Shown here: positions 6,012 through 12,182 of the stretch, one piece after another
How positions within the stretch are numbered: position 1 is the stretch's first letter
Layout: each line of letters opens with the position of its first letter
Source: Oscillospiraceae bacterium
GTDB taxonomy: Bacteria > Bacillota_A > Clostridia > Oscillospirales > Oscillospiraceae
NCBI GenBank assembly: GCA_024690695.1
Contig: JAILOS010000044.1
Coordinates: 1-12,182, forward strand
DNA: 12,182 bases
Direction of reading: 5' to 3'
The notes under the pieces: model-generated
The model's input: the letters and a program-made list of their open reading frames with translations, nothing else
The model's database searches: none
What the model was told of the DNA's origin: nothing
Translations under genes and position numbers: made by a program

Positions 6012-8792
6012 TTACCGCGGCGTCACCGTCACGGTGGCGGCGTAGATCGAGATCGAGCCGAGGAGGTCCTTGCTGTTGTAGCCGCGGACAGAAAACTCCG
6101 TCGGAACGCCGCTGGCCAGATAACGGGCGGGGACCGTGACGGAGGTGCCGCTCGCGGTCAGATGGCTGCCCTCCTCGCCGATCCAGACGAAGCGGTCTCC
6201 GTCCCAGACATAGATCCGGTAGGCGCTGACGCTGCCCTTCACGAGCGGGGCTTCCCAGCTCAGCGTCACGCTGCCGTTGCTGTGCGCTCTCGCCGTCAGA
6301 CCCGTCGGCCGCTGGCAGCGGGACACCTGCGAGACCGTCCGGCCGCAGGCGGATTCCCGCTCGCCCGATACGGCGCTGACCCGGTAGTAGAAGCGGGTGC
6401 CGGCGCTGCCGCTGCGGTTGTCGGTATAGACCGTGCCCGTGACCGGCGAGGCGTTGAGCTTTTCATAGCTGCCGTCGGCGCTGAGCGAGCGGTAGACGTT
6501 ATAGCCCGCCGCGCCGGCGGAGGCCTGCCAGCTCAGACGCACGCGGCCCGTCGTGCCGTTGTTGTCGCAGACGACGACGCCGGGCGGCTTCAGCTGCGTG
6601 GAGCGCGAAACGGCGGCCGCCGGAGCCGAGTAAGTCGAGATCGAGCCCACGACGTTTTTGCTGTTGCAGCCGCGGACGGAGAACTCCGCCCTCTCGCCGT
6701 CGATCAGATAACGGGCGGGGACCGTGACGGAGGTTCCGCTCGCGGTCAGATGGCTGCCCTCCTCGCCGATCCAGACAGCGGTCTCTCCGTGCCAGAGATA
6801 GACGCGGTAGAAGCTGACGCTGCCCCTGACCAGCGGTTCGTCCCAGCGCAGCGTCACGCTGCCGTCGCTGTTCGCGCTCGCCGTCAGCCCGGTGGGCCGC
6901 TGGCAGCGGGACACCTGCGAGACCGCCTCTCCGGAGCAGTACTCCAGACCGCCTCTGACGGCGGCGACCCGGTAGTAGAAGCGGGTGCCGGCGCTGCCGC
7001 TGCGGTTGTCGGTATAGACGGTGTCCGTGATCGGCGCGGCGGTCAGCTTTTCATAGCTGCCGTCGGCGCTGAGCGAGCGGTAGACGTGATAGCCCGTCGC
7101 CCCGGCGACCGGCTGCCAGCTCAGACGCACGCGGCCCGTCGTGCCGTTGTTGTCGGTGCTCAGTCCTTTGGGGACGTAGGCGTCCGAGCCCCAGACGGCG
7201 TACAGCCTGGCGCTGATGTTGCCGGTGAACTCGCCGCCGGCGAAGTACTCCGGCTCCGCGGCCGTCTTGTCCACCGACCAGCCGAGGAAGCAGCAGCCCT
7301 TGCGGGTCGGGCGCTGCGACGAAAGCGTGAGCGTCACGTCGGGGATCTTGCTTTGCGCGGCGGGCGCGCCGGTGCCGCCGTTGGCGTCATAGCTGATCGT
7401 ATAGCGCGCCGCGGCGGAGGGATCGACCGCGCGGATCGTGAGCACGCCGCTGGCGACGGCGTTCTTCGTCTCGTAGTCGATCAGCTCAATGACCATGTTG
7501 TAGGTCCCGGCCTTCGAGGCCGTGACCGTCAGCGGGATCGACACGCCGCTCCAGCCGCCCCAGGAGGTGGAAACGCCGTCCGGCCGATAGGCCGTGAAGC
7601 TGAGCTGACGGTAATAGTTCGTCGCCGTGAGGATCACGGTCCGGCTCTCCCCGGTGCCCGCCGTCAGATCGACGCGGCTGCGGTCGAAGTCGATGCGCGG
7701 CAAGTCCTCATTGAAGCTGGTCCCGCTCGTGGGATGCGCGGCGTTGAAATCGTCGGTGAGGTAGGGGGCGTTGCGCGTGTGGCTGGGGAAGCTATCCGCT
7801 CCGCGCAGATACCACGAGTAGTAGCTGCAGCCCTCGTCCCAGGTGGCGTCCATATTGTAATACAGATTGCCGACGCGAACAATGTTCCAGGCGTGGTCGC
7901 CGTTGTTGCCGACGATCACGCGGCAGTCCACGCCGACCTCCAGCAGCAGCCGGTACATCAGCGCGGCGTAGGCCGCGCAGACCGCCGTATGCTCGAACAG
8001 CGCGTTGTAGACCGTGTACTTCAGCGTGTAGCTGTCGTCGTACAGGCGGTCGTAGTCGTAGCGGATCGTCTCGGTCATGTAGTCGTAGACGGTCCGGATC
8101 TTCTCCAGCTCCGTCATGTCCTCGAGGCCGAGCACGTCGATCAGCCGGTCGATCTCGGTGTCGATCTCCCGCTCCTGCGCGGCGTTCGTCAGCAGCACCA
8201 GCGTCATCTCAAGCTCGTACCGATAGCCTCCGCTGACGCTCTTGCGGGTATACGTATAGCTCCAGCCGACGTACTGGGAGAGCAGATAGTCGCCCTCGGT
8301 CGGTACGCCGTTGTGCTGATAGGCGGCGTCAAAGGCGTTCCAAACCCGTTCAAACACCTCGCTGTCGCTGAGATAGCTCGAGGAGCTGAAGGTGATGGTC
8401 GCGTTCGCAGTCCGCTTCAGAAGCATTTCCTTGACCGCCCCGGAGATATCCGTCAGGCTGACGCAGAAATAGGCGGGCCGTTCCGCCTCGCGCGAGGCGT
8501 ACAGCTCCTCCTCGAAAAGCGAGTCCTCCGTGAAGTACGCGGCGTAGAACGGGTTTACATAACTTCCTCTCCCCGTGCCGTCCGCCTCCGGTTCCTCTAT
8601 ACGGCCCCGGGCGGTCTCCTCGCTTTCGTCGAGCAGGAGCAGCTCTTCCCCGGCGGAGGGGAGCTCCTCCGGCTGCTCGTCAACGAGCTCAATCAGCGCG
8701 CCGTCGTCGGCAAAGGCGGTCTGCGGCAGCAGGGTAAGGCACAGAGCCAGACACAGCAGCAGCGACAGGCCTCTGACAGCAGTTTTTCTCAT
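6012..8792 (-). CDS. secreted transglutaminase-like protein with InlB B-repeat and four FN3-like domains
   Basis: A 926-residue exported protein. Residues 1-28 are a signal peptide (MRKTAVRG, hydrophobic core, AFA before Asp29), followed by an acidic linker to about 75. The catalytic fold of the transglutaminase/cysteine-protease-like superfamily spans about 235-325, with a plausible triad Cys272 (in HTAVCAAYAA), His300 (GDHAWN) and Asp315 (NMDATWDEG). An Ig-like region (about 362-455), an InlB B-type repeat (463-535, YDANGG to LYAVW) and four FN3-like domains (541-926) follow, the last two a copy of the first two. The substrate is unknown; members of the family crosslink or cleave proteins or peptides, often at the cell wall. 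The start at 8792 has a GGGGAGG site; ATGs at 8831 and 8861 lie in or upstream of the promoter -10. No sortase or membrane anchor is seen. Confidence 0.85.
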   Translation of the reverse strand: MRKTAVRGLSLLLCLALCLTLLPQTAFADDGALIELVDEQPEELPSAGEELLLLDESEETARGRIEEPEADGTGRGSYVNPFYAAYFTEDSLFEEELYASREAERPAYFCVSLTDISGAVKEMLLKRTANATITFSSSSYLSDSEVFERVWNAFDAAYQHNGVPTEGDYLLSQYVGWSYTYTRKSVSGGYRYELEMTLVLLTNAAQEREIDTEIDRLIDVLGLEDMTELEKIRTVYDYMTETIRYDYDRLYDDSYTLKYTVYNALFEHTAVCAAYAALMYRLLLEVGVDCRVIVGNNGDHAWNIVRVGNLYYNMDATWDEGCSYYSWYLRGADSFPSHTRNAPYLTDDFNAAHPTSGTSFNEDLPRIDFDRSRVDLTAGTGESRTVILTATNYYRQLSFTAYRPDGVSTSWGGWSGVSIPLTVTASKAGTYNMVIELIDYETKNAVASGVLTIRAVDPSAAARYTISYDANGGTGAPAAQSKIPDVTLTLSSQRPTRKGCCFLGWSVDKTAAEPEYFAGGEFTGNISARLYAVWGSDAYVPKGLSTDNNGTTGRVRLSWQPVAGATGYHVYRSLSADGSYEKLTAAPITDTVYTDNRSGSAGTRFYYRVAAVRGGLEYCSGEAVSQVSRCQRPTGLTASANSDGSVTLRWDEPLVRGSVSFYRVYLWHGETAVWIGEEGSHLTASGTSVTVPARYLIDGERAEFSVRGCNSKNVVGSISTYSAPAAAVSRSTQLKPPGVVVCDNNGTTGRVRLSWQASAGAAGYNVYRSLSADGSYEKLNASPVTGTVYTDNRSGSAGTRFYYRVSAVSGERESACGRTVSQVSRCQRPTGLTARAHSNGSVTLSWEAPLVKGSVSAYRIYVWDGDRFVWIGEEGSHLTASGTSVTVPARYLASGVPTEFSVRGYNSKDLLGSISIYAATVTVTPR
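6041..7156 (-). repeat. intragenic 588-bp tandem duplication (FN3 pair)
   Basis: The segments 6629-7156 and 6041-6568 encode the same two-domain FN3 module with a constant 196-residue offset. Long stretches match at DNA level, for example around 6131-6189 and 6719-6777, both encoding GEEGSHLTASGTSVTVPARYL. Both copies begin DNNGTTGRVRLSWQ and share TVYTDNRSGSAGTRFYYRV and SQVSRCQRPTGLTA. Differences are concentrated in loop regions. A recent tandem duplication inside one gene is the simplest reading. Confidence 0.9.
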
Positions 8793-8829
8793 GGGTCGTC
8801 CTCCCCGTTCCTTTTTTTGCTTGTTTTTC

Positions 8830-8858
8830 ATTATACCCGCGCCCGTTTTTTGCGTCAA
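8830..8858 (-). promoter_or_regulatory. promoter of the transglutaminase-like gene
   Basis: The -35 is TTGACG (8858-8853), the spacer is 17 nt, and the -10 is TATAAT (8835-8830, perfect). The inferred start is near 8823, about 30 nt before the ATG at 8792. The promoter begins only 9 nt after the terminator of the preceding gene, giving separate transcription units. Confidence 0.85.
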
Positions 8859-8867
8859 CACCTCATA

Positions 8868-8906
8868 CGAAAAAAGGAAACGCCCGCAGGACGTTTCCTT
8901 TTTTCG
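8868..8906 (-). terminator. perfect 15-bp stem terminator
   Basis: CGAAAAAAGGAAACG (8868-8882) is the exact reverse complement of CGTTTCCTTTTTTCG (8892-8906), with a 9-nt loop. In the sense RNA of the upstream lysozyme-like gene the 3' arm ends in UUUUUU followed by CG, and the structure starts 15 nt after its stop codon. The near-symmetrical A/T tracts could let it work in both directions. Confidence 0.85.
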
Positions 8907-8921
8907 TTCGCTTGTCGGCGC

Positions 8922-11000
8922 TCAGCCGGTGTATTGGAAGGCGCCGTCGTCGCCCATGTAATAGCGGACGCCGTCGACGGTGATCCATCCGGTCTGCATC
9001 GCGCCGGTCTCGGGGCTGAAATAGTAGCGCTTGGCGTTGAGCACGGCCCAGCCGGTCACCATCGTGCCGTCCGAGGGCTTGAAGAAATAGCGTTTCCCGG
9101 CGATGTTCGCCCAGCCGGTCACCATCGTGCCGTCGCTCTTCTTGAAATAATAGCGCTTCCCGGCGACCGTCGCCCAGCCGGTCACCATCGAACCGTCGCT
9201 CTTTTTGAAGTAGCAGCGCTTGCCGGCGATCGTCGCCCAGCCGGTGACCATCGTGCCGTCGCTCTTTTTGAAATAGTAGCGCTTGCCGGCGATCGTCGCC
9301 CGGCCGGTCACCATCGTGCCGTCGGCCTTCTTGAAGTAGTAGCGCTTGCCGGCGATCGTCGCCCAGCCGGTCACCATCGAACCGTCGCTCTTCTTCAGAT
9401 AATAGCGGTTCTCGCCGAGCTTCATCCAGCCGGTCACCATCGTGCCGTCCTTTTTATAGTAGCGGAGCACGCCGTCCTCCGCCGTCCAGCCGACGAAGCG
9501 CCAGACCGCGTAGAGCGTGACGTCGCGGGTCACGGGATAGCTCTTGTCCGGCCCGTAGTCCGCGCTCTGCGCGTCGCGCTCCTTCGCCCAGCCGAGGAAG
9601 CGGTAGCCCCGGCGGGTCGCGATCGGGAGGCTGTCGATCAGGTGTCCGCGCGGGACGCGCAGTGCCACCGTGCCGCACACGCCGCCGTTCGGGTCGAAGG
9701 TCACGGTGCAGGGATCGCTGTCCTCCTCCACCTCGCAGAAGTAGAAGGAGATCGGCGTGGCCGCGATCTCCGCGGACTCCAGGGTCTTCCCGTCGGGCGA
9801 AAACCAGCAGCGCGCCGTGACGGAGATCTCCGCCTTGTAGAAGCCGCTCGGCAGCAGCCGGAAGGTCAGCGCGTTGTCGATGGCGCTGTCGGTGAGATTG
9901 AGGCTCGTTTTCCCGATCCCCTCGATCCGTCCCGGCGTGACCATCTCCCGGCCGTAGTCCAGCCCGCCGTAGATGCGGCCCTCGGCCGTCTCCAGTTCAA
10001 GATAGGCCGAGGTAATGATCCAGTCCACGTTGAGGCTTTCTCCCACGCGCAGCTCCTCGGGGAAGGGCTTGCCCGCGCAGGCGATCTCGCTGAGCGCCGC
10101 GCCGCTCTCGACCTCCGAGGCCCGGACGTAGGCCGTCCGCGCGTCCTCGGTCTTCACGCGGTACCAGTATTCGTCCGCGGTATTTTTATAGAGCGCGGTC
10201 GCGGTCAGCGTCTGTCCCGCCGCGGCGGGGGCCAGCTCCTCCGAGCTTGCGTCGGTCGCGGGCAGGCAGGGCTGGCTGCACAGCACGGTATCGCTCCGCA
10301 CGGTCAGCGCAAGGTATGCGCTCCAGCGGCTGCAGCCGTTGACGTAGCTCTGCGGCCGGTACTTGACCCAGTATGTATTGCGGGCCAGCTCGCCGCGGAT
10401 CACCGAGATCCGCGGATAGTCGGCCGGGCGTTCAAAATGATAGCACCAGGCATAGCCGGCCTCGTAGGCGCCCTGCTCGTCCTCAGCCGCGGAAAAAACC
10501 GAGTGCGCCACGTCGGCGTAGTCGTTCTCCAGCTCGTACTGCAGAAAGTGGAGCTGCCCGTCCAGCGTCCGGTAATCATAGCCGTTCTTGCCGCAGTAGT
10601 CCTGCAGCGCCGTAAAGCGCTCGGCGTGCCACTGGCAGATCCCGTAGCTCGTGCCGTTGTCGCCGTACAGCGTCGGGTCGAAGCCGGATTCGCAGTAAAT
10701 ATTCGCCAGCACGCCGCAGGCCGCGGCGGCGTTGACGCCCATCGTCTCCGTCAGAAAGCGGAAAACCCGGCCTTCGTTCTCCTCCGCCGGTTCGGCGGGA
10801 AGGTCTTCGGGGAGAGGCGGGAGCGCTTCGGTCTCGTCCTCCTCGCAAAAAACGATCAGCGGCGGCTCCCCGTCCAGCTCGATCAGCGGCGGCTCCTCCG
10901 GCTCCCCGTCGTCGTGATCGGCGCGCGCGGAGACCGGCAGCAGCGTCAGCAGCGTGACCGCGGCCAGCAGCGCCGCGAGCAGGCGGTATCTTTTTTTCAA
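8922..11000 (-). CDS. secreted phage-tail-type lysozyme with SH3-like, InlB B-repeat and choline-binding-type repeats
   Basis: A 692-residue exported protein, probably a peptidoglycan hydrolase. A signal peptide (KKRYRLLAALLAAVTLLTLL, cleavage after SARA) is followed by an acidic Pro/Glu linker to about 77. Residues 79-209 match the phage-tail lysozyme type: GVLANIYCESGFDP with likely catalytic Glu104, then GDNGTSYGICQWH (113-125). An SH3-like segment lies at about 237-300, an InlB B-repeat at 430-500, and nine 20-21-residue repeats (W-x-TIAGKRYYFKKSDGTMVTG type) at 505-692, which in relatives bind choline or other wall polymers. The start is TTG at 11000, with an AGGTG site; the ATG at 11078 is upstream of the promoter and lacks a site. 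The gene forms its own unit between polC and the next secreted gene. Confidence 0.85.
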   Translation of the reverse strand: MKKRYRLLAALLAAVTLLTLLPVSARADHDDGEPEEPPLIELDGEPPLIVFCEEDETEALPPLPEDLPAEPAEENEGRVFRFLTETMGVNAAAACGVLANIYCESGFDPTLYGDNGTSYGICQWHAERFTALQDYCGKNGYDYRTLDGQLHFLQYELENDYADVAHSVFSAAEDEQGAYEAGYAWCYHFERPADYPRISVIRGELARNTYWVKYRPQSYVNGCSRWSAYLALTVRSDTVLCSQPCLPATDASSEELAPAAAGQTLTATALYKNTADEYWYRVKTEDARTAYVRASEVESGAALSEIACAGKPFPEELRVGESLNVDWIITSAYLELETAEGRIYGGLDYGREMVTPGRIEGIGKTSLNLTDSAIDNALTFRLLPSGFYKAEISVTARCWFSPDGKTLESAEIAATPISFYFCEVEEDSDPCTVTFDPNGGVCGTVALRVPRGHLIDSLPIATRRGYRFLGWAKERDAQSADYGPDKSYPVTRDVTLYAVWRFVGWTAEDGVLRYYKKDGTMVTGWMKLGENRYYLKKSDGSMVTGWATIAGKRYYFKKADGTMVTGRATIAGKRYYFKKSDGTMVTGWATIAGKRCYFKKSDGSMVTGWATVAGKRYYFKKSDGTMVTGWANIAGKRYFFKPSDGTMVTGWAVLNAKRYYFSPETGAMQTGWITVDGVRYYMGDDGAFQYTG
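8925..9488 (-). repeat. nine tandem cell-wall-binding repeats (63-bp period)
   Basis: Nine in-frame units, the first 60 bp and the others 63 bp long, encode 20-21-residue choline-binding-type repeats. Central units are nearly identical, while the first two and last two are more divergent, the usual pattern when inner units are homogenised by recombination. In the fourth unit the conserved Trp is Arg (residue 567), and in the fifth the first Tyr of the aromatic pair is Cys (residue 596). Confidence 0.9.
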
Positions 11001-11036
11001 GCGATCACCTGTCCTTTCGGTGTCCGGGATGCCCCT

Positions 11037-11065
11037 ATCATAGCGTATTTGCCGAAAAAGTGCAA
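11037..11065 (-). promoter_or_regulatory. promoter of the lysozyme-like gene
   Basis: The -35 is TTGCAC (11065-11060), the spacer is 17 nt, and the -10 is TATGAT (11042-11037). The inferred start near 11030 gives a leader of about 30 nt before the TTG start codon at 11000 and excludes the ATG at 11078. I see no convincing terminator between the polC stop and this promoter. Confidence 0.8.
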
Positions 11066-11111
11066 GAAAAGCGGCCATTCTTAAGAAATGCAGGGAGTAT
11101 TTGACAGAATG

Positions 11112-12182
11112 TTACAGATCAAACAGCGTGATCTGGCTGGTCTCGGGCATGTCGCCCAGCGCGCCCATGCTCCTGAGCGCGTCCAGGTGGGCCTGCGAGA
11201 CCTTCGGACAGGCCGTGCTGAGCTCCTCCACCGAGATGAAGGAGCGGTTCCCCTCGCGGCAGCGGGCCAGATCCTGCGCGGCAGCCTCGCCCAGACCGGA
11301 GATCGACACGAAGGGCGGGCGCAGCTGCTTCTCCCCCTCGGGGAGGAAGCGGGTCGCGTCGGACCGGTAGAGGTCCAGCGGCGCGAAGCTGAAGCCGCGG
11401 AGGTTGAACTCGTACACCGCCTCGAGCGTCACCACCAGATCCTCCTCGTTGGCCGTGAGGTCCTGCCGGCGCTTCATCTCGTTGATCCGGCGGCGCACCG
11501 ATTCGGTCCCGCCGCACATCATCGCCGCGTCAAAGCCGCCCTTCTGGCTGCGGCGGTAGAAATAGGCGCTGTAGAAGGCCAGCGGACGGTGCACCTTGAA
11601 CCAGGCGATGCGGAAGGCCATCATCACGTAGGCCACGGCGTGGGCCTTCGGGAAGAGGTAGGCGATCTTGCGCGCCGACTCGATCCACCAGTCGGGCACG
11701 CCCATCGAGCGCATCTGCGCCTCGGCGTCGCCGGGGAACTCGCCGCTCTTTTTCACCTTGCCCTTTCGCACGGCCTCCATCGTCTTGAAGGCCAGCGCCG
11801 GGCTCATGCCCTTGCCGATCAGCGTGATCATGATGTCGTCGCGGCAGCCGATCGTCTCGTTGACGGTAGCCACGTTGTTGACGATCAGGTCGCGGATGTT
11901 GCCGGCCCAGACGTCGGTGCCGTGGGAGAAGCCGGACAGGCGCACGAGTGTGTCGAACTGCCTGGGCTGCGTCTCCACCAGCATCTGCTTGGTAAAGCCC
12001 GTGCCAAATTCCGGGATGCCGATCGAGCCGGTCTGCCCGATGATCGGGTCGTCCGACGGCAGGCCGAGCACGGCGGGGCCGGTGAAGATCGCCATCGTGT
12101 CCGGGTCGTTGAGGGGGATCTCCTTGGCGTCCACGCCGGTCATGTCCTCCATCATGCGGATCATGGTCGGGTCGTCGTGGCC
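11112..12182 (-). CDS. polC: DNA polymerase III subunit alpha, Gram-positive PolC type (C-terminal part)
   Basis: The last 356 codons are in the window; the start lies beyond the right edge. PolC is the replicative polymerase with built-in proofreading exonuclease found in Bacillota. The visible part starts within the conserved GHDDPTMIRMMEDMTG segment, continues with IFTGPAVLGL, GTGFTKQMLVETQP, FSHGTDVWAGNIRDLI, the YLFPKAHAVAYVMMAFRIAW stretch and FKVHRPLAFYSAYF, and ends with a helix-hairpin-helix-like region (SISGLGEAAAQDLA). The last residues SQITLFDL contain QITLF, resembling the C-terminal QLSLF-type sliding-clamp-binding motif of PolC. The frame is intact. Identification is secure; exonuclease and catalytic aspartates are outside the window. 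Confidence 0.95.
   Translation of the reverse strand, partial: GHDDPTMIRMMEDMTGVDAKEIPLNDPDTMAIFTGPAVLGLPSDDPIIGQTGSIGIPEFGTGFTKQMLVETQPRQFDTLVRLSGFSHGTDVWAGNIRDLIVNNVATVNETIGCRDDIMITLIGKGMSPALAFKTMEAVRKGKVKKSGEFPGDAEAQMRSMGVPDWWIESARKIAYLFPKAHAVAYVMMAFRIAWFKVHRPLAFYSAYFYRRSQKGGFDAAMMCGGTESVRRRINEMKRRQDLTANEEDLVVTLEAVYEFNLRGFSFAPLDLYRSDATRFLPEGEKQLRPPFVSISGLGEAAAQDLARCREGNRSFISVEELSTACPKVSQAHLDALRSMGALGDMPETSQITLFDL

Noticed and set aside
8925..9488. Tandem repeats considered as a CRISPR array
   Set aside because: The 63-bp units are contiguous, in frame and encode wall-binding repeats, with no unique spacers.
8922..11000. Lysozyme-like gene considered as a prophage remnant
   Set aside because: The domain type is common in phage tails, but this protein has a signal peptide, surface repeats and its own promoter, and no phage genes are adjacent.
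6162..11084. Plus-strand open frame of 1640 codons antisense to both secreted genes
   Set aside because: It runs through two well-supported genes and the terminator/promoter between them, has a skewed Ala/Arg/Gly/Val/Asp composition, no recognisable domain and no ribosome-binding site that I can identify. In high-GC DNA the antisense of coding sequence often lacks stops.

Overview
The window is high-GC DNA from a low-GC-lineage Gram-positive: a PolC-type replicative polymerase, a Bacillota-style S10 operon with strong Shine-Dalgarno sites, and secreted proteins with Gram-positive cell-wall repeats. This suggests a Clostridia/Oscillospiraceae-like gut bacterium; the genus cannot be told from sequence alone. 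Every gene I accept lies on the minus strand, so transcription runs from high to low coordinates.

From the right edge: the C-terminal 356 codons of polC (11112-12182); a secreted lysozyme-like protein with an SH3-like region, an InlB B-repeat and nine choline-binding-type repeats (8922-11000, TTG start, own promoter at 11037-11065); a perfect 15-bp stem terminator (8868-8906) immediately followed by the promoter (8830-8858) of a secreted transglutaminase-like protein with an Ig-like region, an InlB B-repeat and a duplicated FN3 pair (6012-8792). These two exported proteins share architecture and are probably both cell-surface proteins, one cutting peptidoglycan and one of unknown cysteine-dependent activity.

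Between them and the ribosomal genes lies a 300-bp non-coding block (5707-6011) built from hairpin modules framed by GTAGGGG, including a perfect 64-bp direct repeat. Next come an A-tract-rich UP region and a near-consensus promoter (5636-5664), then a leader of about 300 nt before rpsJ. The leader holds an intrinsic terminator in the sense direction (5440-5466) and a long hairpin abutting the rpsJ ribosome-binding site, so the operon is probably controlled by attenuation and perhaps also by translation.

The S10 operon follows in the classical order rpsJ-rplC-rplD-rplW-rplB-rpsS-rplV-rpsC-rplP-rpmC-rpsQ (rpsQ cut by the left edge). Junctions are 1-19 nt or TAATG/TGATG overlaps, with one exception: 145 nt between rpsJ and rplC that folds into two strong hairpins. 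Unusual protein features are a 65-residue RGG-like tail on S3 and a 9-residue tandem repeat at the end of L3.

The best candidates for undescribed biology are the S10 leader with its attenuator, the structured rpsJ-rplC spacer, and the modular hairpin repeats. All folds were read by eye and no energies were computed.
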